Source of the DNA: G965215145 sp965215145 | GTDB taxonomy: Bacteria; Bacteroidota; Rhodothermia; Rhodothermales; JANQRZ01 | Direction of reading: 5' to 3' | Assembly: GCA_965215145.1 (NCBI GenBank) | Contig: OZ244038.1 | Coordinates: 1,116,001-1,180,000 of the forward strand | Length of the DNA stretch: 64,000 bases | Part shown: positions 1 to 7,846 of the stretch, one piece after another | Numbering within the stretch: the first letter of the stretch is position 1 | Layout of the letters: every line of letters begins with the position of its first letter | Made by a program: the position numbers and the translations under genes | Notes under the pieces: generated by a model | Seen by the model: the letters and a program-made list of their open reading frames with translations, nothing else | Told to the model about the DNA's origin: nothing | Databases searched by the model: none

Positions 1-522
1 GTACTCCTGCGGGCTGCGGACGTCGACCATCGCGCCGCCGCGCCGCATGTGCTCCAGGACGCCGTCGCGGAAGGCGCGGATGGCGGGGTCGGGGTCCTGC
101 GGCTCGTAGACGGCCGGGGGGTACTCGGGGGCGGTCCTCGTGAGGGCGCGGCCCTCGGCCGCCCACTTCTGCCGCCCGCCGTCCATGACTCGGCAGTCCG
201 CGTGGCCGAAGAGCTTGAAGACCCAGAAGGCATAGCACGCCCACCAGTTGCTCTTGTCGCCGTAGAACACGACGGTCGTGCCGTTGGCGATGCCGCGCTC
301 GGCGCAGAGCCGGGCGAACTCCGCCTTGCCGACGTAGTCCCGCCGGACGTCGTCCTGGAGGTCCGTCACCCAGTCGAGGTGGACGGCGCCGGGGAGGTGG
401 CCGGTGCTGTAGAGCAGGACGTCCTCGTTCGACTCGACGAGGCGGACGCGCTCGGTGTCGCGGAGGTGCTCGGCGACCCAGTTGGTCGAGACGAGGGCCT
501 CGGGGTGGGCGTAGTCGGCCAT
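1..522 (-). CDS. Sulfurtransferase (rhodanese family), 3' end outside window
   Basis: Thiosulfate or 3-mercaptopyruvate sulfurtransferase of the two-rhodanese-domain type, which moves sulfane sulfur to thiol or cyanide acceptors in the cytoplasm. The 174 visible residues start MADYAHPEAL at an ATG (520-522). They cover the non-catalytic first domain, including HLPGAVHLDW, VVFYGDKSNWWA and MDGGRQKWAAEG, and the start of the second domain (MVDVRSPQEY). The catalytic cysteine loop would lie beyond base 1. The next gene upstream on the same strand ends 14 bases away, so the two may be cotranscribed. Family assignment is confident; the exact substrate cannot be told from this half. Confidence 0.9.
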   Translation of the reverse strand, partial: MADYAHPEALVSTNWVAEHLRDTERVRLVESNEDVLLYSTGHLPGAVHLDWVTDLQDDVRRDYVGKAEFARLCAERGIANGTTVVFYGDKSNWWACYAFWVFKLFGHADCRVMDGGRQKWAAEGRALTRTAPEYPPAVYEPQDPDPAIRAFRDGVLEHMRRGGAMVDVRSPQEY

Positions 523-536
523 CGGGGGGGGGAGGG

Positions 537-1052
537 TCAGCCGCCCGTTGCGGGCGAGGCCGGCTGGAGCCGTTCGAGCTCCTCGATGGGCGCGTCCGAG
601 GGGGGCGAGTAGAGCGAGTCGGAACCGGGGGGCCGCGCCGTCGGAGCGGGGGCGGCGGGGGCCTCCTCGGCCGTGCGGATGAGGACCATCGGGGTGCCGC
701 TGCCGAGGGGCGTCAGTGTGAGCGTGTCGCCGCGGAGCTCCGGCAGCAGCATCTCGGCGTCGAACTCGGAGCGGATGACGAGGGTGTCCTCCCGGAAGTC
801 GTAGACGGCGAAGATGGTCGAGGCCGGGCCGAGCGGGCGGGGGCGGTAGATCCGCAGCGTGCTGTCGGCGGCGAAGGTGTAGCGCTGGCCGTTCCGGCTG
901 ATCGGGCTCTCGCCGTCGCCGGTGACCTCCCAGGTGCCGGTGAGGCTCGGCCCCGCCGGGGCCGGCTCGTCGTCCGAGCCGCACCCGGCAGCCAGGACGG
1001 CGCCGGCCAGCGCGAGCAGGGGGAGGAGGGGGACGTGGCGGGGCCGCAGCAT
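537..1052 (-). CDS. Lipocalin-like lipoprotein
   Basis: Predicted lipoprotein of 171 residues. The ATG at 1050-1052 starts MLRPRHVPLLPLL; the reading frame opens further upstream, but only this start puts a signal peptide at the N-terminus, with a lipobox ending at Cys24 (LAAGC). The mature part begins SLTGTWEVTGDG and alternates short beta-like stretches (YTFAADSTLRIY, DTLVIRSEF, DTLTLTPLG), as in the small lipocalin-like lipoproteins common in Bacteroidota. A proline/alanine-rich tail follows. A TATCTT box lies 66 bases upstream. No ligand or enzymatic role can be named. Confidence 0.7.
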   Translation of the reverse strand: MLRPRHVPLLPLLALAGAVLAAGCGSDDEPAPAGPSLTGTWEVTGDGESPISRNGQRYTFAADSTLRIYRPRPLGPASTIFAVYDFREDTLVIRSEFDAEMLLPELRGDTLTLTPLGSGTPMVLIRTAEEAPAAPAPTARPPGSDSLYSPPSDAPIEELERLQPASPATGG

Positions 1053-1118
1053 GGCAGAGAGGAGACGCAGAGACCCGGCCCACGACGGGGCCAGGGGGCC
1101 GGTTCCGACGGGCACCGG

Positions 1119-1124
1119 AAGATA
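1119..1124 (-). promoter_or_regulatory. TATCTT box (Bacteroidota -7-like)
   Basis: Minus strand reads GTATCTTCCGG, 66 bases before the lipoprotein ATG. It matches the recurring TAnnTTC motif of this window and the phylum's TAnnTTTG promoter element. Confidence 0.4.
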
Positions 1125-1211
1125 CGCCCCGGCGCTCCGGGCACCCCCACGACGGGCGGGGGCCGGTGCGGATCGAGATGGCGGGGACGGGCTGCGTATG
1201 GTGCGGCGCTG

Positions 1212-1239
1212 GTAGGGACAGGGCAGGCCCTGTCCCTAC
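1212..1239. repeat. Dispersed palindrome, GTAGGGACAGGGC type
   Basis: Near-perfect 28-base palindrome with 13-base arms GTAGGGACAGGGC and GCCCTGTCCCTAC around AG. A close copy lies at 26070-26097. It belongs to the family of elements ending GTAGGG...CCCTAC found across the window. Confidence 0.8.
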
Positions 1240-1379
1240 GCAGGTAAGGCATCCCGACTTACGCCCGGTTCGGCTGGGGCAACCCCCAGGAGCCGACCCT
1301 GACCGCGCGCGGCTGTGCCCGCGATGACAACCCCGGCCAGGCCCCGGCGTACACGCGCCCTCACCGAGCCTCTCCCTGC

Positions 1380-1997
1380 ATGATCCCGCAGCTCCTCGCC
1401 GAAGCGCCCGTCACCCTTCTCCTGCTGGCTGCCAACATCGGCGTCGGGCTCTATGCCCTCGCGTCCAACCCCGCGCTGATCGGGCGGCTCGCGTTCCGGC
1501 CCTACGGGTTCGCCCACCGCGGCGAGTACGGGCGGCTGCTGACGGCGGGGTTCGTCCACGGCAGCCTCGGCCACCTCGCCGTGAACATGCTCACGCTGTT
1601 CTTCTTCGGCCCGGTGATCGAGGGGGTGCTCGGGCCGGCGAAGTTCGTCGCGGTCTACTTCGGGAGCGAGATCGCCGCCAACGTCGCCACGCTCGTCAAG
1701 CACCGCGACGACCCCGGCTACTCCGCCGTCGGCGCGTCGGGGGCGATCTCGGGGGTGGTGTTCAGCTTCTGCCTGTTCGCGCCGTTGGAGCTGCTGTACC
1801 TCTTCTTCGCCATCCCCATCCCGGCGATCCTGTTCGCGGTGCTCTACGTCGGGTTCTCGGTCTACGCCTCCCAGCAGGGCGGCGGCCGGATCGCGCACGA
1901 GGCGCACCTCGGCGGCGCTCTCGGCGGGGTCGTGCTGACGCTGCTCGTCTACCCCGCCGCGCTCGGCATCTTCCTCCACCAGCTCGGGCTCGGGTAA
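1380..1997 (+). CDS. Rhomboid family intramembrane serine protease
   Basis: Rhomboid protease that cuts transmembrane substrates within the inner membrane. The 205 residues form about six hydrophobic helices, starting VTLLLLAANIGVGLYAL. The active site is visible: GxSG motif GASGAISG with nucleophile Ser120, the partner His176 in HEAHLGGA near the end of the last helix pair, and the upstream HGSLGHLAVNM motif (residues 60-70) whose His and Asn form the oxyanion region. Length is that of a minimal six-helix rhomboid. It faces the chimeric HAD gene, with a hairpin between the two ends. Substrate unknown. Confidence 0.9.
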   Translation: MIPQLLAEAPVTLLLLAANIGVGLYALASNPALIGRLAFRPYGFAHRGEYGRLLTAGFVHGSLGHLAVNMLTLFFFGPVIEGVLGPAKFVAVYFGSEIAANVATLVKHRDDPGYSAVGASGAISGVVFSFCLFAPLELLYLFFAIPIPAILFAVLYVGFSVYASQQGGGRIAHEAHLGGALGGVVLTLLVYPAALGIFLHQLGLG

Positions 1998-2014
1998 GGG
2001 AAGACGAGAAAGAG

Positions 2015-2047
2015 GCGGGGGCGAGCCGCTCGGCGACCCGCCCCCGC
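2015..2047. terminator. Bidirectional hairpin between convergent genes
   Basis: Arms GCGGGGGC (2015-2022) and GCCCCCGC (2040-2047) form a strong stem between the ends of the rhomboid and HAD-chimera genes. There is no long T run, as expected at this G+C. Confidence 0.5.
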
Positions 2048-2069
2048 TCCCGGCCCTGCGCAGCTCCCC

Positions 2070-3944
2070 CTACTGAAGCAGCGTGAGCCGGTGTGTCTGA
2101 GTGAACCCACCGTCCGCGGTGAGCCGCACGAGGTACGTCCCGGCCGGCACCGACCACCCGTCGAGCACGGCCGTGTGGCGGCCGGGCTGGAGTTCCCCGT
2201 CGGCGAGGCGGGCGACCTCCCGGCCGAGCACGTCGTAGACCGTGAGTCGGACGCGGGCCGCCTCGGGCAGGTCGAAGCCGAGCGTGGCGGTGCCGGCGGC
2301 GGGGTTGGGGTAGGGCGCGTGGAGCGCCACCTCGGCTGGGAGCACGGCGCTCGCCGCGGCCTCGGTGGGCTCAGCGGTCTCTGCCTCCTCGGCTGTCGCG
2401 TCCGGCTTGGCATTCATCTCCGCCTCAGCGTCGGCCTCCGACTCGGCCTTGATTTCGGCGAGCGCCTCGGCGGCGGCCTCACCGACGACCTCAGCTAGCG
2501 CCTCGGCGGAGGCCACGACGACCCACGCCGAGGGCTCCGTCACCGCCCAGCCTGCGCCGCCTGAGCGAAGGGTGTCTGTCGCACCGGCCGGCTTGGCCAC
2601 CCCGGCGGGCTTGGTCGCACCGGCCAACGCTACGTCGCCGATCTCACCACCCGCGCCGCCCGCTCGCGCCAGTACTGTCGTGCTCGAGACCGTGAGCGCG
2701 AAGACCTCCTCATCCACCGAGCCCGACGGGAAGCTCCCGATCACCAGCCGGTACGTGTAGACCCCGCCCGGCGCGCTCTGAGGCACCGGCTGCGTGTAGC
2801 TGCCCGCCACCGCCCCCCCGCCCGGCAGCGTCCCAGTCCGGATGCGCCCCTGGGACACAGTCTGCCCCGTGCTCGTCTCGGCGACGAAGTAGGGGTCGCC
2901 GGAGACCGAGGCGGCGGTGCTGTTGGTGATGGCGTAGGCGAACGAGACGGAGCCGCCGGGCTGGGTCGTGAGCGGGGTCGTCGGCGTCGCTTCGAGGTCG
3001 TAGTCGGCGACGACCTGCTGGCGCTCGACGGAGCCAATGTCGCAGGAGCCGTCGTCGCGGGGGAGGCCGCGCTGGTCCTCGGAGAGGCAGGTGGCGTTGT
3101 CGCCAGCATCAATGAGCGGGCTGCCGAGTTCGGGGAGGTGGGTGAGCGTCGGACCGCCGTTGTCAGCGAGGGGTCCGAGGAGCGGGTCCCCCGAGAGGTT
3201 GCCGTCGACGCCGGGTGTGATGCACGTGCCGTCCTCAACGAGCGTGTGCGACGCGACGATGGTGGCGGGATCACCTCCACGCCCTCCGAGGACACTGCAG
3301 TCACCGCCCGAGGTGCTGCCGTCGCCGCCGTACCACGCGACACGCCACCCCGCCGCGAGCCCGCCCTCGACGTCCGAGCTCAGCGAATCCCCGACGTACA
3401 GGATCTCCGCCGGCTCGACGCCGGCCCGCTCCGTGGCGTGCGCGAAGATCCGCGGGTGCGGCTTCATCACCCCGACCTCCTCGCTCACGACGACGGCCGC
3501 GGCCCGCTCCAGCAGCGCGGGGAAGCGGGCGAGCTTGGCGCGCTGCACCTCCACAAACCCGTTGGTGAGGAGCCCGACGGGGAGCCGGTCGGCGACGGCG
3601 TGGAAGGCGCGCTCGGCGCCGTCGGTCCAGCGCCAGTGCTCGGCGTAGCGGGCCATGTAGTGCCGCCCGACCTCCTCCGCATCGAGCCCAGAGCCGAGCG
3701 CCACGAGCGTCCGCTCGAACCGGAGCCGCTCCACGTCTCTCCGCCCGATCTCGCCCGTGGCGTACTGCTTCCAGAGCGGGACGTTGTGGGCGTGGTACGT
3801 CGCCTGCACGTGCTCGACGGGGTGCCGGCCGAGGCCATCGGCGAAGCGCGCGTGGCAGTCGGCGAGGGCGGCCCGCTCGGCGCCGCGGTGGTCGAGCAGC
3901 GTGTCGTCGAGGTCGAAGTAGACGAAGACAGGGGGCGAGGTCAT
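2070..3944 (-). CDS. Chimera: HAD hydrolase (YjjG-like) fused to C-terminal half of a sorted secreted protein
   Basis: One uninterrupted frame of 624 residues. Residues 1-205 are a cytoplasmic HAD-IA phosphatase of the YjjG/nucleotidase type: motif I DLDDTLLD (11-18), motif II LLTNG (125-129), motif III Lys161 in VMKPHP, motif IV GDSLSSD (185-191). About 15 residues later the sequence changes to the end of a choice-of-anchor Q/beta-helix protein (DNGGPTLTHL 261-270, then CDIGSVE), a CARDB-like domain (about 312-420), an Ala/Glu-rich linker (about 478-540) and a type A sorting domain (APYPNP to the end). The last ~25 HAD residues and the whole signal-peptide half of the secreted protein are missing. 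The start overlaps the upstream GNAT gene by ATGA. This may be a deletion fusion or an assembly join; the HAD part probably still folds. Confidence 0.8.
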   Translation of the reverse strand: MTSPPVFVYFDLDDTLLDHRGAERAALADCHARFADGLGRHPVEHVQATYHAHNVPLWKQYATGEIGRRDVERLRFERTLVALGSGLDAEEVGRHYMARYAEHWRWTDGAERAFHAVADRLPVGLLTNGFVEVQRAKLARFPALLERAAAVVVSEEVGVMKPHPRIFAHATERAGVEPAEILYVGDSLSSDVEGGLAAGWRVAWYGGDGSTSGGDCSVLGGRGGDPATIVASHTLVEDGTCITPGVDGNLSGDPLLGPLADNGGPTLTHLPELGSPLIDAGDNATCLSEDQRGLPRDDGSCDIGSVERQQVVADYDLEATPTTPLTTQPGGSVSFAYAITNSTAASVSGDPYFVAETSTGQTVSQGRIRTGTLPGGGAVAGSYTQPVPQSAPGGVYTYRLVIGSFPSGSVDEEVFALTVSSTTVLARAGGAGGEIGDVALAGATKPAGVAKPAGATDTLRSGGAGWAVTEPSAWVVVASAEALAEVVGEAAAEALAEIKAESEADAEAEMNAKPDATAEEAETAEPTEAAASAVLPAEVALHAPYPNPAAGTATLGFDLPEAARVRLTVYDVLGREVARLADGELQPGRHTAVLDGWSVPAGTYLVRLTADGGFTQTHRLTLLQ

Positions 3945-5104
3945 AGCGCCTTCTCCACCATCGCGTACTCCTTGTCGCGCACGGCGCCGAGCTTGTCGAG
4001 GGCGTTGACGAGAGGCTGGTTCGTGTCGAGGACCCAGCTCATCTCGCAGGCGTCGTAGTCCCTGAGGATGCCCGTCCGGATGGTCGCGTCCACGAGCGGC
4101 GCGTCGAAGCCGCGGCCGTGGTACTCCGGGAGGACGCCCATCAGCGGCATCCGCAGCTCGTAGACCCCGCCGAGCTTGGCGCGGGCGAGGAGCTTCGGGA
4201 GGCCCGTTGGGAAGAGGCGGCCGTCGGGGAGGTGCTTGAGGACGCGGTTGAGGTTGGGGATCGAGACGTTGAAGGCGACGGGGGCGCGGGACCCATCGGG
4301 CCCCTCCATCTCGAGGAAGAAGAACAGCTCCGGCTCGATGACCTGCTTGAGGTCCTTGGCGAGGTGGCGGGCCTCCTCCATCGTGTACGGGACGTGGCCC
4401 CAGTTCCCCGCCCAGGCCCGGTTGTAGATGTCCATCGCCGCCTCGACGTCCTCCCAGAACCGGCCGGGGTCGAGCGCGCGGAGGGTGAGGCCGGGGTTCC
4501 GGCGGAACACCAGCTCGGCGCCGCGCCGGAGCTTCTGCTTGTTGACGTAGGCCTCGTGGACGTAGTAGGCCCACATCGTCATGGCCCGCCGGAACCCGTA
4601 GCGCTCGAGGTACTCGACGTAGTACGGCGGGTTGTAGGGCATGAGGATGCTCGGCTCCCGGTCGAACCCGGCGACGAGCAGCCCGGAGGTGTCGTTCATC
4701 GTGGGGTTCGTGGGGCCGCGCACGCCGGTCATCCCCTCGGCCCGGAGCCACGCCGAGGCGGCGTCCAGCAGGGCCTCGGCGACGGCGTAGTCCTCGACGG
4801 CCTCGAAGAACCCGAAGAAGCCGTTGCCGTCGTCGTACTTCCGGAGGTGCATCCCGTTGACGATGGCGGCCACCCGCCCGACGACCTCGCCATCGGCGCC
4901 CTCGGCGACGAAGAGCTGGGCGCGGCCGTGCTCGAAGAACGGGTTTTTCTTCGGGTCGAGCGCCTTCTGCTGGTCCATCCGCAGCGGCGGCACCCAGTAG
5001 TGGTTCTCCGCGTGGAGCCGGTAGGGGAGGTCGAAGAACGCCCGGCGGTCGGCGGCCGAGACGACGGGGCGGACGGTGACGCGGGTCGGGGCGGCGACGG
5101 CCAT
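3941..5104 (-). CDS. GNAT-fold protein, candidate bacterial ceramide synthase
   Basis: Protein of 387 residues with an acyl-CoA N-acyltransferase (GNAT) fold of the long YghO-like type. Visible landmarks are YWVPPL (36-41), a FVAEG...VVGRVAAI strand-loop, GPTNPTMND (130-138), MPYNPPYY (155-162) and the C-terminal acyl-CoA-type segment LMGVLPEYHGRGFDAPLVD. It lies 76 bases downstream of serine palmitoyltransferase on the same strand. Known bacterial ceramide synthases of the Caulobacter type are GNAT-superfamily proteins encoded near spt, so N-acylation of the sphingoid base is the likely role. That function is inferred from fold and neighbour, not from a diagnostic motif. Its end overlaps the HAD start by four bases. 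Confidence 0.7.
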   Translation of the reverse strand: MAVAAPTRVTVRPVVSAADRRAFFDLPYRLHAENHYWVPPLRMDQQKALDPKKNPFFEHGRAQLFVAEGADGEVVGRVAAIVNGMHLRKYDDGNGFFGFFEAVEDYAVAEALLDAASAWLRAEGMTGVRGPTNPTMNDTSGLLVAGFDREPSILMPYNPPYYVEYLERYGFRRAMTMWAYYVHEAYVNKQKLRRGAELVFRRNPGLTLRALDPGRFWEDVEAAMDIYNRAWAGNWGHVPYTMEEARHLAKDLKQVIEPELFFFLEMEGPDGSRAPVAFNVSIPNLNRVLKHLPDGRLFPTGLPKLLARAKLGGVYELRMPLMGVLPEYHGRGFDAPLVDATIRTGILRDYDACEMSWVLDTNQPLVNALDKLGAVRDKEYAMVEKAL

Positions 5105-5135
5105 CGGGATGGGGGAGCGTCAGGAACGACGTAGC

Positions 5136-5163
5136 GTAGGGGCGTGATTAATCACGCCCCTAC
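5136..5163. repeat. Dispersed perfect palindrome, GTAGGGGCG type
   Basis: A 28-base perfect palindrome (half-site GTAGGGGCGTGATT) between the spt gene and the GNAT gene. It could form a cruciform or hairpin in the spt transcript and reduce read-through. It is one of the elements ending GTAGGG...CCCTAC. Confidence 0.8.
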
Positions 5164-5180
5164 CGTGCAGCGCACGAGGG

Positions 5181-6572
5181 TCAGCCCTCCTCGTGCTGTC
5201 CGTTGCGGCGGAACCCGTTGGCGGTCACGGCGCGCAGGCGCGGGGTCTCCGGGCCGGCGGCGGGGTCGGGCCGGTTGCCCTTCCCGATCACCCCGAGCCG
5301 GCGGCCGACGCGCTCGAAGGCGCCGAGGATCATATCGAGCTCCTCGTCGGAGTGGGTCGCCATGTAGCTCGTCCGCATCAGCGCCTGCCCGCGCGGGACG
5401 GCCGGCGGCACGACGGCGTTGACGAAGACGCCCTCCTCTAGGAGCCCGCGCCAGAACTGGAAGCACGTCGTCATGTCCCCGACGACGACGGGGATGATGG
5501 GGCTCTGGCTCGTCCACACGTTGAACCCGAGGGCGCGGAACCCCTCGCGCATCCGGTCGGCGATGGCGGCGAGGCGGTCGAGCCGCTCGGGCTCCTCCTC
5601 GAGGATGTCGAGGCAGGCCAGCACCGTCGCCACGTTGGCCGGCGGCATCGACGCGCTGAAGATGTGGGTGCTCGCGGAGTGCCGGATGAACTCGGTGACC
5701 TCGTGGGAGCCGACGACGAAGCCGCCGAGCGAGGCGAAGCTCTTCGAGAACGTGCCCGTCACGAGGTCCACGCGGTCCGACAGGCCGAAGGCGGCGGCGG
5801 AGCCGCGCCCGCCGGGGCCGACTACGCCGATGGCGTGGGCGTCGTCGACGAGGAGGGCCGCGTCGTAGGCGTCGGCGAGGGCGACGAGCTCGGGGACCTT
5901 CGCGAGCGTCCCGCTCATCGAGAACACCCCGTCGGAGACGATCATCCGCGCGGCGTCCGGCCGCTCTCGGGCGTGCTTCTCGAGGAGCTTCTCGAGGTGG
6001 CTCGTGTTGTCGTGCCGGTAGCGGACGGTCTCGGCCATCGTGACCTGCGTGCCGGCGACGATGCAGGCGTGGTTGTCCTTGTCGCTGAAGACGAGGTCGC
6101 CCTTGCCGGCGAGGGCCTGGATCACGCCCTGGTTCGTCATGTATCCCGTCGAGAACAGCACGCAGTTCTCCTTCCCCATGAAGGCCGCGAGCCGGCGCTC
6201 GAGCTCGAGGTGGAGGTCGAGCGTGCCGTTGAGGAAGCGGCTCCCCGTGCAGCCCGTGCCGTACTTCCGGATCGCCGCGGCGGCGGCCTCGACGACGCGG
6301 GGGTGGTTGGTGAGGCCGAGGTAGTTGTTCGAGCCGGCCATGATGACCTCGCGCCCGCGGACCCGCGCCCGGGTGCCCTCGGCGACCTCGATGGGGCGGA
6401 AGTAGGGGTAGAGGTCGGCGGCCTTGACCTGCGAGTAGTCGCCGTCGGGGGCGAAGAACCGGCGGGCCTTGGCGAAGAGCGGGCGCCCGGCATCCCCTGC
6501 GGCGCCGGTGGTGGCGCCCGGCGCGTCCTGAGCCGGGAGGTGGGAGCCGCGGGCGAAGTCGGGTAGGGTCAT
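5181..6572 (-). CDS. spt: Serine palmitoyltransferase (alpha-oxoamine synthase family)
   Basis: PLP enzyme that condenses L-serine with a long-chain acyl thioester to 3-ketosphinganine, the first step of sphingolipid synthesis, in the cytoplasm. The 463 residues show the family's landmarks: NNYLGL (82-87), TGCTGSRFLNGT, the PLP-ring stacking region NHACIV, DDAHA (243-247) and the PLP lysine Lys277 in GTFSKSFASLGG. Among alpha-oxoamine synthases the N-terminal extension with YPYFRPIE and the GSRFLNGT stretch favour SPT over KBL or BioF. The ATG at 6570-6572 is the only sensible start. The downstream GNAT gene is a likely ceramide synthase and the upstream gene a glycosyltransferase, which suggests a sphingolipid-head-group unit. 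Confidence 0.88.
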   Translation of the reverse strand: MTLPDFARGSHLPAQDAPGATTGAAGDAGRPLFAKARRFFAPDGDYSQVKAADLYPYFRPIEVAEGTRARVRGREVIMAGSNNYLGLTNHPRVVEAAAAAIRKYGTGCTGSRFLNGTLDLHLELERRLAAFMGKENCVLFSTGYMTNQGVIQALAGKGDLVFSDKDNHACIVAGTQVTMAETVRYRHDNTSHLEKLLEKHARERPDAARMIVSDGVFSMSGTLAKVPELVALADAYDAALLVDDAHAIGVVGPGGRGSAAAFGLSDRVDLVTGTFSKSFASLGGFVVGSHEVTEFIRHSASTHIFSASMPPANVATVLACLDILEEEPERLDRLAAIADRMREGFRALGFNVWTSQSPIIPVVVGDMTTCFQFWRGLLEEGVFVNAVVPPAVPRGQALMRTSYMATHSDEELDMILGAFERVGRRLGVIGKGNRPDPAAGPETPRLRAVTANGFRRNGQHEEG

Positions 6573-6653
6573 AGAGCGCTCTCCGGTGGTGGGGAGGCCG
6601 GCCCAGACGGGGATCAGCGCGCCGATCCCGGCGCGGCCGGCGTCCGTGGCAAC

Positions 6654-6660
6654 GAATATA
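6654..6660 (-). promoter_or_regulatory. TATATTC box before spt
   Basis: Minus strand reads TTATATTCGTTG, a strikingly A/T-rich island in 70% G+C DNA, 81 bases before the spt ATG. The same octamer lies at nearly the same distance before parA. Confidence 0.5.
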
Positions 6661-6744
6661 ACGATGCGGTTACAGAGCCGAGCCCCAGCATCAGTCGGTC
6701 AAGGGGCTGCCAAACGAGGTCCTACGGCCGCGCCGGCCGCCGGT

Positions 6745-7818
6745 TTAGGAAGTGGGGGCGAAGACGCGCCGGGACCCCCGCAGGGCATCCTCCACGAGGT
6801 CCGCCGCCCGCCCGTTGCCGACCGGGCCGCCGAGCGCGAGCGGCGCCGCGCGGGCCAGGAAGCCCCGCAGCGCCTCCGGCGTGAGCCGCCCAGAGAGCAC
6901 CGCCCCGCCACGCCCGCTCCGCGCGAGATAGAGCGCGTTGACGGCCTGCTCGAAGAACCCCCGGTTGGGGACGGCCAGCACGGGCTTGCCGAGGTGGAGC
7001 GCCTCGGAGAGCAGCGTGAACCCCGCCGTGCATACGACGGCCCGGCACGCGGCGAGGTCGGCCACGAACGGCGCACGGCCGGGCGACTTCACTGTGACGT
7101 TCGGTGCAGCAGCGGCGGAGGGGAGGTTGTACGCCACGAACGGCACGTCGGGCAGCGCGGTCAGCGTGCGCGCCACGCGCTCGGCACCGTCGGGGTGGTT
7201 GAGGTAGACGAGGACGTGGTCGCCGCGCGTCGGCTCGGCGGCCTGCACGTCGCCTCGCAGGATGGGGGGGATGAGCACGGCGCGCTCTGGGTCGCGGAGC
7301 GGGGGGAAGAAGAACGACGGGACGACGATCCGGCGGAAGAGCCGCCGCGGCGCCATCACCCCGATCCCGAGGCGAGTCAGCGCGGCCGAGGCGGCGAAGC
7401 GCAGCGGGACGCGGCAGCGCGCCTCCGAGATCACCTGCTGGTGGCTCAGCGCCACCGCCGGAACCCCCAGCCGCTCGGCCGCGCGCGGCGCGAACGGCTC
7501 GAAGTCCGCCACCACGAGGTCCGGCCCGAGGTCCGCGACGTGCTCCGCCAGCTCCCTCACGATCCGCGGCGTCCCGAAGGCCAGCGGCGCGTTCGTCCAC
7601 GCCGAGCGGAGCAGCCGGACGCGGTTGCGCCGGACGTACTCCCGCGGGGCCGGGACGGGGACGACACTTTCTCCCTGCGCTCGAAGCCGCCCGGCCGCCG
7701 GCTCCCCGCAGCAGAACGCGACCCCGTGACCGCGCGCCCGGAGCGCATCCACCACGGCGAGGCTGCGCGAGGTGTGCCCGCGGCCCTGCCCGGCGAGGGC
7801 GTAAAGGATGAGCGCCAC
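6745..7818 (-). CDS. GT-B glycosyltransferase, MurG/GT28-like
   Basis: Glycosyltransferase of 357 residues with two Rossmann-like halves. The N-terminal half starts ILYALAGQGRGHTSRSLAVVDAL, the acceptor-side GxGHxxRs loop of MurG/GT28-type enzymes. The C-terminal half carries the nucleotide-sugar site pattern VVCTAGFTLLSEALHLGKPVL. No signal peptide or membrane helix is seen, so it probably works at the inner face of the membrane. The start is a GTG (7816-7818). It sits between DUF5683 and spt in one leftward gene string, so transfer of a sugar to a ceramide or another envelope lipid is plausible but inferred. Confidence 0.75.
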   Translation of the reverse strand: MALILYALAGQGRGHTSRSLAVVDALRARGHGVAFCCGEPAAGRLRAQGESVVPVPAPREYVRRNRVRLLRSAWTNAPLAFGTPRIVRELAEHVADLGPDLVVADFEPFAPRAAERLGVPAVALSHQQVISEARCRVPLRFAASAALTRLGIGVMAPRRLFRRIVVPSFFFPPLRDPERAVLIPPILRGDVQAAEPTRGDHVLVYLNHPDGAERVARTLTALPDVPFVAYNLPSAAAAPNVTVKSPGRAPFVADLAACRAVVCTAGFTLLSEALHLGKPVLAVPNRGFFEQAVNALYLARSGRGGAVLSGRLTPEALRGFLARAAPLALGGPVGNGRAADLVEDALRGSRRVFAPTS

Positions 7819-7846
7819 AGCGGGGAAGAGAGAGGGGAGGGGGGTG

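Larger units (their letters stand above)
1053..1379. other. Divergent intergenic region
   Basis: This 327-base stretch separates the lipoprotein gene (leftward) from the rhomboid gene (rightward). It holds a promoter-like box for the lipoprotein (1119-1124) and a dispersed palindrome (1212-1239). Reading frames run through it on both strands, but none has a recognisable protein. Nothing else was seen. Confidence 0.6.

Noticed and set aside
1236..1979. Leftward 247-residue frame opposite the rhomboid gene
   Set aside because: Antisense shadow with Arg/Glu/Asp-rich composition typical of high-GC opposite-strand frames.
3945..4751. N-terminal 269-residue extension of the HAD-chimera reading frame
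   Set aside because: It lies entirely inside the GNAT/ceramide-synthase gene in another frame, is Arg/Pro/His-rich and has no domain; the HAD starts at 3944.
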